Source of the DNA: Limnohabitans sp. MMS-10A-192
GTDB lineage: Bacteria > Pseudomonadota > Gammaproteobacteria > Burkholderiales > Burkholderiaceae_C
Assembly (NCBI RefSeq): GCF_003063335.1
Contig: NZ_NERX01000001.1
Coordinates: forward strand, 124,001-188,000
DNA: 64,000 nucleotides
Direction of reading: 5' to 3'
The notes beneath the pieces are model-generated. The model did not search any database, was not told the origin of the DNA, and saw nothing but the letters and a program-made list of their open reading frames with translations. Position numbers and translations under genes: made by a program. Shown in pieces: positions 17,568-27,383 of this stretch. The number at the start of each line of letters is the position of its first letter. The first letter of the stretch is position 1.

Positions 17568-20423
17568 ATGAAACAGGCCTCCAAAGACACCGCCGCCGCG
17601 CCCGCCCAATCCACCGCTCGCGCTAGCAAAACCGACAAGCGCGACAGCGAACGCCCATTGGTCGAAGACATTCGACTCTTGGGCCGCATTCTGGGTGATG
17701 TGATCCGCACGCAAGAAGGCCCTGAGGCTTATGAGTTGGTGGAACAAATCCGCAAGCTGTCGGTCGCTTTCCGCCGTGACGCCGACCACGAAGCCGACAA
17801 GGCGCTGAAAAAACTGCTCAAAGGCCTGCCCGGCGACCGCGCCGTGAGCGTGATCCGCGCTTTCACCTATTTCTCGCACCTGGCCAACCTGGCCGAAGAC
17901 CGCCACCACATCCGCCGCCGCGCCCTCCACGAACGGGCAGGCCACACGCAAGAAGGCAGCATCGACGTGGCGCTGCAGCGCCTGCGCTGGGCGGGCATCA
18001 CGCCCAAAAGCATCTCGGACATACTGGCCACCAGCTATGTCTCACCCGTGCTGACGGCCCACCCCACCGAAGTGCAGCGCAAAAGCATTTTGGACGCCGA
18101 GCGCGACATCGCCCACCTGCTGACCGAGCGCGACGCCATCAAGGCCCGCGCCGCTGCGGTCAACGCCGCCAAAGACGCGTTGACGCCCAAAGAGCTGGCC
18201 GCCAACGAGCAACAAATCCGCGCCCGCGTGATGCAGCTGTGGCAAACCCGGCTGCTGCGCTTTACCAAGCTCACCGTGGCCGACGAGATCGAAAACGCGC
18301 TGAGCTATTACGAAGCCACCTTTTTGCGCGAAATCCCCAAGCTCTATGCCGAGCTGGAACAAGCCCTGCCCGGCCAACCGATTGCCAGCTTTTTGCGCAT
18401 GGGCCAGTGGATCGGTGGCGACCGCGATGGCAACCCCAACGTGACCGCGCCCACGCTGGAACACGCCCTGACCCGCCAAAGCGATGTGGCCCTGCGCCAC
18501 TACCTGACCGAAGTGCATTACCTGGGCAGCGAGCTGTCGCTGTCGGCCATGCTGGTGCCTTTTGGCCCCGACATGCTGGCCCTGGCCGAGCGCTCGCCCG
18601 ACACCAACGAACACCGCCAGGACGAGCCCTACCGCCGGGCCCTCACCGGCATCTACGCCCGCTTGGCCGCCACGCTCAAAAACCTGACCGGCGGTGATGC
18701 CGCACGCCACGCCGTGGCCCCGCAAAACCCCTACGCCAGCGCCCAAGAATTATTGACCGACTTGCGCGTGATCGAAGCCTCGTTGTGCAGCCACCATGGC
18801 GAAGCCGTTGCCGCCCAGCGCCTGCACCCGCTGATCCGTGCTGTGGAGGTGTTTGGCTTTCACTTGGCCACCGTGGACCTGCGCCAAAGCTCGGACAAAC
18901 ACGAAGAAGTCGTGGCCGAACTGCTGACCACCGCACGCGTGGAAAAAAATTACAGCCAACTCGACGAACACGCCAAACAAGCCCTGCTGCTGGGACTGCT
19001 CAACGACGCACGCCCCTTGCGCGTGCCCGGTGCCGACTACAGCGAGCATGCCGTGTCGGAGCTGGCGATTTTTGAAACCGCCCAACGCATGCTGAGCACC
19101 TTTGGCCAGCAGGCGATTCGCCACTACATCATCAGCCACACCGAAACCGTGAGCGACTTGCTGGAGGTGCTGCTGCTGCAAAAAGAAGTGAGCCTGATGC
19201 GCGGCACGCTGGACGGCGAAGCGCACAACGACCTGATCGTGGTGCCGCTGTTCGAGACCATCGAAGACCTGCGCAACGCCGCCCCCATCATGCGCGACTT
19301 TTACGCCCTGCCCGGCGTGGCTGGCTTGATCCAGCGCTCGGGTGGCGAGCAGGACATCATGCTGGGCTACTCGGACAGCAACAAAGATGGCGGCATCTTC
19401 ACCAGCAACTGGGAGCTGTACCGCGCCGAGATCGCGCTGGTGGAATTGTTCGAGAAACTCGAACGCAGCCACGGCATCACCTTGCGCATGTTCCACGGCC
19501 GGGGCGGCACCGTGGGCCGAGGCGGTGGCCCCAGCTACCAGGCCATCCTGGCGCAGCCACCGGGCACCGTGCGCGGACAGATCCGCCTGACCGAGCAAGG
19601 CGAAGTCATCGGCGCCAAATTCGCCAACCCCGAAATCGGCCGCCGCAACCTGGAAACCCTGGTCGCCGCAACACTCGAAGCCACGCTGCTACAACCCACC
19701 AAGCCCGCCACACGGGCGTTTTTGGACGCCGCCGCCGAATTGTCCGAAGCCAGCATGGACGCCTACCGTGGGCTGGTGTACGACACGCCGGGCTTCACCG
19801 ACTACTTCTTTGGGGCCACACCGCTGAAAGAACTGGCCCAGCTGAACATCGGCTCACGCCCCGCTTCGCGCAAGGCATTGGAAAAAATCGAAGACCTGCG
19901 CGCCATTCCGTGGGGCTTCAGCTGGGGCCAGTGCCGCCTGACCTTGCCCGGCTGGTTAGGCTTTGGCTCGGCCGTGCAAGCCTTTCTGGACAAGCCCGAC
20001 GCGGCCGAGCGCAAGGCTGCGCTGGCCTTATTGCAAAAGATGTACCGCCAGTGGCCGTTTTTCCGCACCCTGCTGTCCAACATGGACATGGTGCTGGCCA
20101 AAAGCGACCTGGCCTTGGCCTCGCGCTACGCCGAACTGGTCAGCGACAGCCGCCTGCGCAAAAAGATCTTCACCGCCATCGAAGCCGAATGGCACCGCAC
20201 CGCCGACGCGCTGGCCCAGATCACCGGCGAGAAGAACCGTCTGGAAAGCAACCCGGCTCTGGCCCGTTCCATCCGCCACCGCTTTCCGTACATCGACCCG
20301 CTGCACCACCTGCAAGTCGAGCTGATCCGCCGCTACCGCGCAGGCTTGGCCGACGAGCGGGTGCAGCGCGGCATCCACATCTCGATCAACGGGATCGCAG
20401 CGGGGCTGAGGAATACGGGTTGA
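17568..20423 (+). CDS. ppc: Phosphoenolpyruvate carboxylase
   Basis: Carboxylates PEP to oxaloacetate to refill the TCA cycle. From the ATG at 17568 the protein has 951 aa. [10 protein letters not shown] places the catalytic His at ~165, YSDSNKDGG the Lys at ~606, and [14 protein letters not shown] the glycine loop near 645. The frame is open to an ATG at 17460 (987 aa), but those 36 extra residues resemble no PEPC start. No good ribosome site precedes either ATG, so the start is uncertain. The gene is divergent from hemC. Confidence 0.95.
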   Translation: MKQASKDTAAAPAQSTARASKTDKRDSERPLVEDIRLLGRILGDVIRTQEGPEAYELVEQIRKLSVAFRRDADHEADKALKKLLKGLPGDRAVSVIRAFTYFSHLANLAEDRHHIRRRALHERAGHTQEGSIDVALQRLRWAGITPKSISDILATSYVSPVLTAHPTEVQRKSILDAERDIAHLLTERDAIKARAAAVNAAKDALTPKELAANEQQIRARVMQLWQTRLLRFTKLTVADEIENALSYYEATFLREIPKLYAELEQALPGQPIASFLRMGQWIGGDRDGNPNVTAPTLEHALTRQSDVALRHYLTEVHYLGSELSLSAMLVPFGPDMLALAERSPDTNEHRQDEPYRRALTGIYARLAATLKNLTGGDAARHAVAPQNPYASAQELLTDLRVIEASLCSHHGEAVAAQRLHPLIRAVEVFGFHLATVDLRQSSDKHEEVVAELLTTARVEKNYSQLDEHAKQALLLGLLNDARPLRVPGADYSEHAVSELAIFETAQRMLSTFGQQAIRHYIISHTETVSDLLEVLLLQKEVSLMRGTLDGEAHNDLIVVPLFETIEDLRNAAPIMRDFYALPGVAGLIQRSGGEQDIMLGYSDSNKDGGIFTSNWELYRAEIALVELFEKLERSHGITLRMFHGRGGTVGRGGGPSYQAILAQPPGTVRGQIRLTEQGEVIGAKFANPEIGRRNLETLVAATLEATLLQPTKPATRAFLDAAAELSEASMDAYRGLVYDTPGFTDYFFGATPLKELAQLNIGSRPASRKALEKIEDLRAIPWGFSWGQCRLTLPGWLGFGSAVQAFLDKPDAAERKAALALLQKMYRQWPFFRTLLSNMDMVLAKSDLALASRYAELVSDSRLRKKIFTAIEAEWHRTADALAQITGEKNRLESNPALARSIRHRFPYIDPLHHLQVELIRRYRAGLADERVQRGIHISINGIAAGLRNTG

Positions 20424-20862
20424 GCATTTTTAACAAAGAGTCTCTAGCCGTATTACGCTGCCCAAACAGGGTCGGACGGAGTCCATTGAAAAAATGCGAC
20501 CTCAACGCGCTCTGTCGCGCTGCGGCGCAGCGTTATTGATCCGCCCCATGGAAATTTGAAAATATCGGGGCGAATTTGCAACTTCTGTCGACCCGAAATT
20601 GCTTTAGCTGTCATCCCGGACTTGTTTTACCTGTCATCCCGGACTTGATCCGGGATCCACTGCACACAGCTGGCATTTGCAAAGGGCATCGCTGCACACT
20701 GGATCCCGGGTCTTCGCCCGGGATGACAAAACAGGGGATGCGCTGACATGTCAAGTTCATCGGGCCAGATCTGTAGTCGGTTGGCGTTACCCATCATCCG
20801 CCAAGCTCGGATCGGAGGCCCAAGCCAGGCCACGGCGCCTGCACCCGATAAAATCGGGGGCT
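20424..20862. other. Intergenic region ppc-argH
   Basis: These 439 bp hold no credible gene. A small GC stem (CGCTGC/GCAGCG at 20518-20532) followed by TTATT could be a weak ppc terminator. A lone family A arm (TGTCATCCCGGACTTG) begins about 20610, then a complete 97-bp element. The last ~130 bp before argH should contain its promoter, but I cannot point to clear boxes. Confidence 0.55.
20632..20728 (+). repeat. Family A palindromic element, complete 97-bp copy
   Basis: Runs from TGTCATCCC to GGGATGACA. The left arm contains CCGGACTTGATCCGGGATCC, the right arm GGATCCCGGGTCTTCGCCCG; each arm can fold on itself. The spacer holds TTTGCAAAGGGC, which recurs in the copy at 53101 and, inverted, in those at 59062 and 59219. 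Confidence 0.9.
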
Positions 20863-22311
20863 ATGACAAACCAACTCGACAAAAAATCCCAAGCCTGGTC
20901 CGCGCTCTTTTCTGAACCCATGAGCGAGTTGGTCAAGCGCTACACCGCCAGCGTGTTCTTTGACAAGCGCCTGTGGCAAGCCGACATCACCGGCAGCCTG
21001 GCCCACGCCGAGATGCTGGCCGCGCAAAACATCATCGGCGCCAGCGACCTGGCCGACATCCAACGCGGCATGTCGCAAATCACCCAAGAGATCGAATCCG
21101 GCGCTTTTGAGTGGAAGCTCGACCTGGAAGACGTGCACCTGAACATCGAAGCGCGCCTGACCCAGCTGGTGGGCGATGCGGGCAAGCGCCTGCACACCGG
21201 CCGCAGCCGAAATGACCAGGTCGCCACCGACGTGCGCCTGTGGTTGCGCAGCGAAATGGACCTGATCATCGATTTGCTGGTGGACCTGCAAAAGTCGCTG
21301 GTCGATGTGGCCGAGCAAAACGTCGAAGTCATCCTGCCCGGCTTCACCCACTTGCAAGTGGCCCAACCCGTGAGCTTTGCGCACCACCTGCTGGCCTATG
21401 TGGAAATGTTTGCCCGCGACGCCGAGCGCATGGGCGACGTGCGCCGCCGCACCAACCGCCTGCCCCTGGGCAGCGCTGCTTTGGCCGGCACCACCTACCC
21501 GCTGGACCGCGAACGCGTGGCCCGCTCTCTGGGCATGGTCGATGAGCAAGGCAACCCACAGGTCTGCCAAAACAGCCTGGACGGCGTGAGCGACCGCGAC
21601 TTCGCCATCGAATTCACAGCCGCCGCTTCGCTGTGCATGGTGCACATCAGCCGCTTCTCTGAAGAGTTGATTTTGTGGATGAGCCAGAACTTCGGCTTTG
21701 TGCGCATTGCCGACCGCTTCACCACCGGCAGTTCCATCATGCCGCAGAAGAAAAACCCCGACGTGCCCGAGCTGGCACGCGGCAAGACCGGCCGTGTGGT
21801 CGGTCACCTGATGGGCTTGATCACCCTGATGAAAGGCCAGCCGCTGGCCTACAACAAGGACAACCAAGAAGACAAAGAGCCGCTGTTTGACACGGTGGAC
21901 ACCCTCAAAGACACCTTGCGCATCTTCAGCGAAATGGTGGGCGGCCAGGTCAACCCGGCCACGGGCCAAAAAGAAGGCGGCATCACGGTCAACGCTGCGG
22001 CCATGGAAGCCGCTGTGAAAAAGGGCTATGCCACCGCGACCGATTTGGCCGACTACTTGGTCAAAAAAGGCCTGCCCTTCCGTGACGCCCACGAAGTGGT
22101 GGCCCACGCCGTCAAAACCGCGCAAGGCCTGGGTGTGGACCTCTCAGAGCTGCCGCTGGAAACCCTGCAAAAGTTCGACAGCCGCATCGAAGCCGATGTG
22201 TTTGGCCCGCTCAGCCTGCAAGGTTCGCTGAACGCCCGCAACACGCTGGGCGGCACAGCGCCTGCGCAGGTGCGGGTGCAAATTGCGCGTCACCGGGTGC
22301 GCCTGAGCTGA
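20863..22311 (+). CDS. argH: Argininosuccinate lyase
   Basis: A 482-aa enzyme of arginine synthesis that splits argininosuccinate to arginine and fumarate. The superfamily signature [12 protein letters not shown] (about residues 289-300) carries the catalytic Ser loop; [13 protein letters not shown] and [12 protein letters not shown] are further ASL motifs. The ATG at 20863 gives the standard N-terminus although the frame is open upstream through the repeat. It stands alone and ends in an intrinsic terminator. Confidence 0.97.
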   Translation: MTNQLDKKSQAWSALFSEPMSELVKRYTASVFFDKRLWQADITGSLAHAEMLAAQNIIGASDLADIQRGMSQITQEIESGAFEWKLDLEDVHLNIEARLTQLVGDAGKRLHTGRSRNDQVATDVRLWLRSEMDLIIDLLVDLQKSLVDVAEQNVEVILPGFTHLQVAQPVSFAHHLLAYVEMFARDAERMGDVRRRTNRLPLGSAALAGTTYPLDRERVARSLGMVDEQGNPQVCQNSLDGVSDRDFAIEFTAAASLCMVHISRFSEELILWMSQNFGFVRIADRFTTGSSIMPQKKNPDVPELARGKTGRVVGHLMGLITLMKGQPLAYNKDNQEDKEPLFDTVDTLKDTLRIFSEMVGGQVNPATGQKEGGITVNAAAMEAAVKKGYATATDLADYLVKKGLPFRDAHEVVAHAVKTAQGLGVDLSELPLETLQKFDSRIEADVFGPLSLQGSLNARNTLGGTAPAQVRVQIARHRVRLS

Positions 22312-22330
22312 TCGTTCTGGCGTTCTGATC

Positions 22331-22366
22331 AAGGGCAGCCGCTGAATGCGCGCTGCCCTTTTCTTT
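22331..22366 (+). terminator. Intrinsic terminator of argH
   Basis: The stem AAGGGCAGC/GCTGCCCTT (22331-22339 and 22352-22360) is followed by a T-rich tract (TTTTCTTTT). It begins 20 nt past the argH stop. Confidence 0.85.
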
Positions 22367-22489
22367 TGGGTGCGCGCCCACACAGACCGGCCACGCCAGA
22401 ACAGCAAAACTGCCTTCCTTTTTGCACAACAAAAGACGCCTCGTCGCTGGCTTTCGCCGCACCAAGGCCGGGCCACAAGGAGGCGCACC

Positions 22490-23326
22490 ATGGAATTTCG
22501 GACCGGGTCCACGGACTTTGACTCGCTGGAGGCCTTGCCTCGTACCTTGTTGATTCCCTTGTCTGCGCGGGCGCATGGGCCCCGGATTTTTCCATCACTG
22601 AACCCCGAAGACCAATACGCAGAAGCACTGCTGGCAGCCGCAGGCATTGAAGCCAAGACCACCGCCGCCGATGCGCCCGTGATGCTGAACGTGTTGTGGC
22701 GAACGCAATTGATCAAGCGGCTTGGGCAAGCTTTTTTTGAACGTCACCCACGCAGCACCGGGGTGAACCTCGGCTCGGGTCTGGCGCACTACTTTCAGTG
22801 GTTGGGCAATGGCCACAACAGCTGGGTCGACACCGACTTGCCCGAGGTGATCCGTTTGCGGCAATCGCTGATCCCCCAAACCTCAAAGCATTGCCACAAC
22901 ACGGCACTGGACCTGAAGAAACCCGGCTGGTGGCAGCACTTGAAGTCCCACACAAGCGAAAACGGCCGTCCATTGCTGCTGGTGTGTGAAGGCGTGTTGA
23001 TGTACCTGAGCGCATCGCAAGTCCGGGCGCTGTTGCGGGAAATTGGCGACAACGCCCCGGAGGGCTCCGAGCTGCTGGTGGACTTCATCTCGCCTTGGGG
23101 GGTCCAATTGCAAACCCATTGGGCGCCAGACATGCCCCCCTTTCAATGGGGGGCTCACAACGCGATGGACATCGCACGGATGCATCCGCGACTGGAGTTG
23201 ATGGCCCAACACAGCGTGGCCGAGGCTTATGGCTGGGGCGCCAGCTGGGCAGAACTGTGCTGGCGTCCATGGACCGGTGGCACCTTGTATGGCTTGGCCC
23301 GCCTGCGCGTTGGCGAGCCCGGTTAG
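22490..23326 (+). CDS. Class I SAM-dependent methyltransferase, leucine-carboxyl-methyltransferase (LCM/PPM) family
   Basis: A 278-aa protein with the LCM/PPM-type layout: R-T-x-Q/L-I start (VLWRTQLIKR), motif I NLGSGLAHYF, acidic loop DTDLPEVI, and motif LLVCEGVLMYLS. Enzymes of this family methylate carboxyl or hydroxyl groups of proteins or small molecules; the bacterial substrates are mostly unknown. The start is well defined by a near-perfect AAGGAGG 7 nt before the ATG. It is a single gene between the argH terminator and a hairpin at 23336. Confidence 0.82.
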   Translation: MEFRTGSTDFDSLEALPRTLLIPLSARAHGPRIFPSLNPEDQYAEALLAAAGIEAKTTAADAPVMLNVLWRTQLIKRLGQAFFERHPRSTGVNLGSGLAHYFQWLGNGHNSWVDTDLPEVIRLRQSLIPQTSKHCHNTALDLKKPGWWQHLKSHTSENGRPLLLVCEGVLMYLSASQVRALLREIGDNAPEGSELLVDFISPWGVQLQTHWAPDMPPFQWGAHNAMDIARMHPRLELMAQHSVAEAYGWGASWAELCWRPWTGGTLYGLARLRVGEPG

Positions 23327-23335
23327 CACGTGCGA

Positions 23336-23356
23336 CAGCCCTGCCCAGCAGGGCTG
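23336..23356 (+). other. Strong hairpin after the methyltransferase gene
   Basis: A 9-bp stem CAGCCCTGC/GCAGGGCTG with loop CCA starts 10 nt past the methyltransferase stop. There is no T run, so it may block 3' decay rather than terminate. It also lies in the leader of the hemerythrin gene. Confidence 0.6.
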
Positions 23357-23423
23357 CGGCGGTATCCGCGATAATTTGGGACCCCAACGCCCAGCAGGGC
23401 GCCCACGCAACCCATTGAACGCC

Positions 23424-23912
23424 ATGACCACTGCCGCCCCCACCCTGATGCCCTGGACCGAATCCCTCACCACAGGCGACGCCCGCATGGACGAGACCCA
23501 CCAGGAGTTTGTGGACATGATCAACCAGATCCTGGCCACGCCCGAGGACGAGCAGCTGCCGGTCTACAAAGAATTCTTGAACCACACGGTCGAGCACTTT
23601 GCCCAGGAAGAGCGCTGGATGCTGGCCACCGGCTTTTCGGCCGACAACTGCCACGCCGAGCACCACGCCACCATTTTGGAGACCATGCGCGTGGTGGAAG
23701 CCCACTACCTGGACACAGACAAACAGATCATCACCCGCATGGCCGAGGCGCTGGCCGAATGGTTCCCAGGCCACGCCAACAGCATGGACGCGGGCCTGGC
23801 GGCGCACCTGAAATCGGTCGGCTTTGACAGCGTAACCGAAACCCTGGCCGACCCATCGGCCATCAAAAACGTGACCATGTCGGGCTGCGGCAGCGTCAGC
23901 TGCACCAGCTAA
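23424..23912 (+). CDS. Bacteriohemerythrin-like protein with cysteine-containing tail
   Basis: A 162-aa single-domain hemerythrin. All seven di-iron ligands can be assigned: His26 (DETHQEF), His58 and Glu62 (EHFAQEE), His77 and His81 (CHAEHHA), His117 and Asp122 (HANSMD). Hemerythrins bind O2 reversibly and may store, deliver or sense oxygen or NO. The protein goes ~30 residues past the bundle and ends SGCGSVSCTS, an unusual Cys pair. No sensor or GGDEF domain is attached. It is followed by a hairpin and the alpha-hydroxy-acid dehydrogenase gene. Confidence 0.93.
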   Translation: MTTAAPTLMPWTESLTTGDARMDETHQEFVDMINQILATPEDEQLPVYKEFLNHTVEHFAQEERWMLATGFSADNCHAEHHATILETMRVVEAHYLDTDKQIITRMAEALAEWFPGHANSMDAGLAAHLKSVGFDSVTETLADPSAIKNVTMSGCGSVSCTS

Positions 23913-23918
23913 AACCCC

Positions 23919-23994
23919 CTTGGGGCTTGGGCGGCCCCAAGAAATTTCAAAGCGGCTGTCCCAAGTTTCACAGCCGCCAAGCCGCTGGGCGGCT
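23919..23994 (+). promoter_or_regulatory. Cluster of three hairpins in the leader of the alpha-hydroxy-acid dehydrogenase gene
   Basis: CTTGGGGC/GCCCCAAG (23919-23941) right after the hemerythrin stop could be a weak terminator, with only AAATTT behind it. It is followed by GCGGCTGT/ACAGCCGC (23952-23977) and GCCGC/GCGGC (23981-23993). The last two lie within 90 nt of the next ATG and could act as an operator or leader structure; this is inference. Confidence 0.45.
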
Positions 23995-24042
23995 AGGATG
24001 CCTGTTGATTTGAACAACTGACATCCTTTCGGAGACTGACCC

Positions 24043-25197
24043 ATGCCCGTGATCACCAACATCGAAGACCTGCGCGTTCTGGCCGAAAAGCGCGTGCCGC
24101 GCATGTTCTACGACTACGCCGACAGCGGCTCTTGGACCGAGGGCACCTACCGCGCCAACGAAAGCGACTTCCACAAGATCAAGCTGCGCCAGCGCGTGGC
24201 GGTGAACATGGAAAACCGCACCACGGCCACAAAGATGGTCGGCATCGATACCAAGATGCCCGTGTGCATCGCCCCGGTGGGCCTGACCGGCATGCAACAT
24301 GCTGATGGTGAAATGCACGCGGCCATGGCGGCCAAAAAATTCGGCATCCCTTTCACGCTGTCGACCATGAGCATCTGCTCCATCGAAGACATCGCAGCGC
24401 ACACGCAAGCGCCCTTCTGGTTCCAGCTGTACATGATGCGCGACCGCGAGGCCATGGCCCGCATGATCGACCGCTGCAAGGCCGCCAACGTGAGCGCCCT
24501 GGTGCTTACGCTCGATTTGCAAGTGATCGGCCAACGCCACAAAGACCTGAAAAACGGCCTGACCGCACCACCCCGCCCCACGATTGCCAACATCATCAAC
24601 CTGATGACCAAGCCGCGCTGGTGCTTAGGGATGGCGGGAACCAAGCGCCATACCTTTGGCAACCTGGTCGGCCACGTCAAGGCCGTGACCAACATGAAGT
24701 CACTGGCTTCGTGGACCAACGAGCAGTTTGACCCGACGCTCAACTGGGACGACATTGCGTGGGTCAAAAAACAATGGGGCGGCAAACTGATTTTGAAGGG
24801 CATCATGGACGTGGAAGACGCCAAGCTGGCCGTGGCCAGCGGGGCTGACGCCATCGTGGTCAGCAACCACGGCGGCCGCCAGCTCGACGGCGCTCCCAGC
24901 AGCATCGAAGCCCTGCCCGCCATCGTCGCGGCCGTGGGCAGCCAGATCGAGGTCTGGATGGACGGCGGCATTCGCAGCGGCCAGGACGTTTTGAAGGCCT
25001 GGGCGCTGGGTGCCAAAGGCACCATGATCGGCCGCGCCATGGTCTATGGCCTGGGTGCCATGGGCGAGGAAGGTGTGAGCAAAGCTTTGCAAATCATCCA
25101 CAAAGAGCTGGACGTGACCATGGCCTTTTGCGGCCACACCGATATTCAAAACGTCAACACCAACATCTTGTTGCCGGGCACTTTTCCGAAGGCTTGA
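24043..25197 (+). CDS. lldD: FMN-dependent alpha-hydroxy-acid dehydrogenase, L-lactate dehydrogenase-like
   Basis: A 384-aa flavoenzyme of the lactate/glycolate oxidase family. The N-terminal MFYDYADSGSWTE, the FMN region APVGLTGMQ, the active-site block SNHGGRQLDGAPSS with the catalytic His and substrate Arg, and MDGGIRSGQDVLKA are all present. It would oxidise L-lactate, or another 2-hydroxy acid, to the keto acid and pass electrons to quinone. The exact substrate cannot be read from sequence. GGAG stands 9 nt before the ATG. No lactate permease or regulator is adjacent. Confidence 0.9.
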   Translation: MPVITNIEDLRVLAEKRVPRMFYDYADSGSWTEGTYRANESDFHKIKLRQRVAVNMENRTTATKMVGIDTKMPVCIAPVGLTGMQHADGEMHAAMAAKKFGIPFTLSTMSICSIEDIAAHTQAPFWFQLYMMRDREAMARMIDRCKAANVSALVLTLDLQVIGQRHKDLKNGLTAPPRPTIANIINLMTKPRWCLGMAGTKRHTFGNLVGHVKAVTNMKSLASWTNEQFDPTLNWDDIAWVKKQWGGKLILKGIMDVEDAKLAVASGADAIVVSNHGGRQLDGAPSSIEALPAIVAAVGSQIEVWMDGGIRSGQDVLKAWALGAKGTMIGRAMVYGLGAMGEEGVSKALQIIHKELDVTMAFCGHTDIQNVNTNILLPGTFPKA

Positions 25198-25258
25198 TGA
25201 GGCCCATTTCACCGCACTCCGGGCGCGACGTGCTTGCAGCTCGCGCTATGCTTGTCGT

Positions 25259-26542
25259 GTGAGCACGTCGCCCCCATCCATCACCCCCATCCGCCGGATC
25301 GCCCACCTCGACATGGACGCGTTTTACGCGTCCTGCGAGCTGCTGCGCTACCCGCAGCTCAAGGGGCTGCCGGTGGTCATCGGCGGCGGACGCCGCAAAG
25401 AGGACGACCTGCTGGGCAAGCTGCAAACGGCCTACCCAGATGACGAATGGACCGAAGAAAACTTTGCCGAGCGGCTGGGTGAGATTCCGCTCGACTTCTT
25501 CCCCCGCATCGAGGGCTACACCGGCCGAGGCGTGATCACCACCGCCACCTATGCGGCCAGGCAGTTTGGCATTGGCTCGGCCATGGGCCTGATGAAAGCG
25601 TCCAAGCTGTGCCCGCAGGCCATTTTGTTGCCGGTGGACTTTGAGCGCTACCGGCATTACTCGCGCACCTTCAAGGCCATCATCACCGACATCGCGCCCC
25701 TCATGCAGGACCGGGGCGTGGACGAGGTCTACATCGACTTCACCGACGTGCCCGGTGGCCAGCGCGAGGGCGGTCGGGTGTTGGCGCGTTTGATCCAGAA
25801 AAGCATTTTTGACGCCACGGGTCTGACCTGCTCTATTGGCGTGGCACCCAACAAGCTGATCGCCAAAATGGCCAGCGAGTTCAACAAACCGAACGGCATC
25901 TCCATCGTGCACGAGGACGAGCTGCAAACCCTGATCTGGCCGCTGGCTTGCCGCAAGATCAACGGCGTGGGCCCCAAGGCCGATGAAAAGCTCCAGGGCT
26001 TTGGCATCCACACCATTGGCGAGCTGGCAGCGCGTGAACTGCATTGGCTGATTGAAAATTTTGGCAAAAGCTACGGGGCTTGGCTGCACGAAGCGGCCTG
26101 GGGCCGCGACGACCGCCCAGTGGAGACGGAGAGCGAACCCGTCAGCATGAGCCGCGAAACCACCTTTGAGCGCGACCTGCACGCCGTGCGCGACCGCGCC
26201 GAGCTGAGCGCGGTGTTCACCCGCCTGTGCGAACAAGTGGCCGCCGACCTGAAACGCAAAGGCTACGAAGGCAAAACCATCGGCATCAAGCTGCGCTACG
26301 ACAACTTTCAGGCTGTGACGCGTGACCAAACCCTGACCGAATACACCGCCGACGCCAAACAGATCCGCCAGATCGCAGGCCAATGTCTCAAGCGCGTGGA
26401 CTTGTCACGCCGCCTGCGCCTATTGGGCGTGCGGGTGGGCTCGCTGGTCAAAGCGGGGACAGCGCCCGCAGGTGCAGAGCGTTACCCTTTGCCACAGGAG
26501 ACCAACCATGGACAAACTGAGCTGCTTTTCCCTGACGACTGA
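25259..26542 (+). CDS. dinB: DNA polymerase IV (Y family) with a family-atypical insertion
   Basis: A 427-aa translesion polymerase starting with GTG. Catalytic acids are Asp18 (HLDMDAFY) and Asp155-Glu156 (GVDEVYIDF); the thumb HhH region contains KINGVGPKADEKL. The C-terminal QTELLF is a probable beta-clamp-binding motif. Compared with E. coli DinB, about 40 residues (roughly 46-88, rich in D/E/K) are inserted between the first strand (VVIGGG) and GVITTATYAAR. The last 35 nt overlap the next gene in another frame. No LexA box was recognised upstream. Confidence 0.93.
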   Translation: MSTSPPSITPIRRIAHLDMDAFYASCELLRYPQLKGLPVVIGGGRRKEDDLLGKLQTAYPDDEWTEENFAERLGEIPLDFFPRIEGYTGRGVITTATYAARQFGIGSAMGLMKASKLCPQAILLPVDFERYRHYSRTFKAIITDIAPLMQDRGVDEVYIDFTDVPGGQREGGRVLARLIQKSIFDATGLTCSIGVAPNKLIAKMASEFNKPNGISIVHEDELQTLIWPLACRKINGVGPKADEKLQGFGIHTIGELAARELHWLIENFGKSYGAWLHEAAWGRDDRPVETESEPVSMSRETTFERDLHAVRDRAELSAVFTRLCEQVAADLKRKGYEGKTIGIKLRYDNFQAVTRDQTLTEYTADAKQIRQIAGQCLKRVDLSRRLRLLGVRVGSLVKAGTAPAGAERYPLPQETNHGQTELLFPDD

Positions 26543-27350
26543 GGGCCACATTGCCCACCTGGTGATGAACCGCCCCGAGGCGATGAACACCATGCACCCG
26601 ACCTTCTGGCGCGAGCTGCACGAGGTGCTGAGCGACATCCACAAAGCGGGCACGGCGCGGGCGCTCGTGATCTCCAGCACGGGCAAACACTTCAGCGCCG
26701 GCATGGACCTGCAAACCTTTGGCAGCGCCATTCAAATGGACGACAGCAGCGCCGAAGGCCGCTCGGCCGTGTACGACCTGCTGACCGACATGCAGCACAC
26801 CTTCACCCTGCTCGAAGAGCTGCGCATCCCGGTCATTGCGGCCATCCACGGCGGCTGCATTGGCGGCGCGGTGGACATGGTCACCGCCTGCTGCATGCGC
26901 TACGCCTCGGCCGACGCGTTCTTTTGCATCCAGGAAATCAACATCGGCATGGTGGCCGACGTGGGCACCTTGCAGCGCCTGCCCAAGCTGCTGCCCATGG
27001 CCTTGGTCAAAGAGCTGGCCTACACGGGCCGCCGCCTGAGTGCCGACAAGGCCCTAGCCCACGGCTTGGTGAACGAAGTGCTGCCCACCCACGAAGCCAC
27101 CGTGGCCGCCGCCCTGCAAGCGGCCAAAGAAATCGCGAGCAAACCGCCCGTGGCCATCTGGGGCACCAAGCAAGTGCTGCACTACGCCCGCGACCACAGC
27201 ACCGAAGACAGCCTGCGCCACATGGGCTGGCTGCAAGGCGCGATCTGGAGCAACGCCAACGTGCGCGAAGCGATCAGCGCGTTTCAGCAAAAACGCGAAG
27301 CGAACTTCGCGCCACTGCCGGCGCTCAAGGGGTTCAGGGAATTCGGCTGA
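26508..27350 (+). CDS. Enoyl-CoA hydratase/isomerase family; delta(3,5)-delta(2,4)-dienoyl-CoA isomerase-like
   Basis: A 280-aa crotonase-fold protein. The oxyanion-hole segments are FSAGMDLQ and HGGCIGGAVD. Asp123, Glu143 and Asp151 have the same +20/+8 spacing as the three acidic residues of ECH1-type dienoyl-CoA isomerases, and ADVGTLQRLPK is a hallmark of that branch. It would shift double bonds during beta-oxidation of unsaturated fatty acids. AGGAG lies 8 nt before the ATG, which falls inside dinB, so the two genes are probably co-transcribed despite unrelated roles. Confidence 0.85.
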   Translation: MDKLSCFSLTTEGHIAHLVMNRPEAMNTMHPTFWRELHEVLSDIHKAGTARALVISSTGKHFSAGMDLQTFGSAIQMDDSSAEGRSAVYDLLTDMQHTFTLLEELRIPVIAAIHGGCIGGAVDMVTACCMRYASADAFFCIQEINIGMVADVGTLQRLPKLLPMALVKELAYTGRRLSADKALAHGLVNEVLPTHEATVAAALQAAKEIASKPPVAIWGTKQVLHYARDHSTEDSLRHMGWLQGAIWSNANVREAISAFQQKREANFAPLPALKGFREFG

Positions 27351-27383
27351 GTCCAGCCTCAGCCATGACTGACACGCTGGTCC

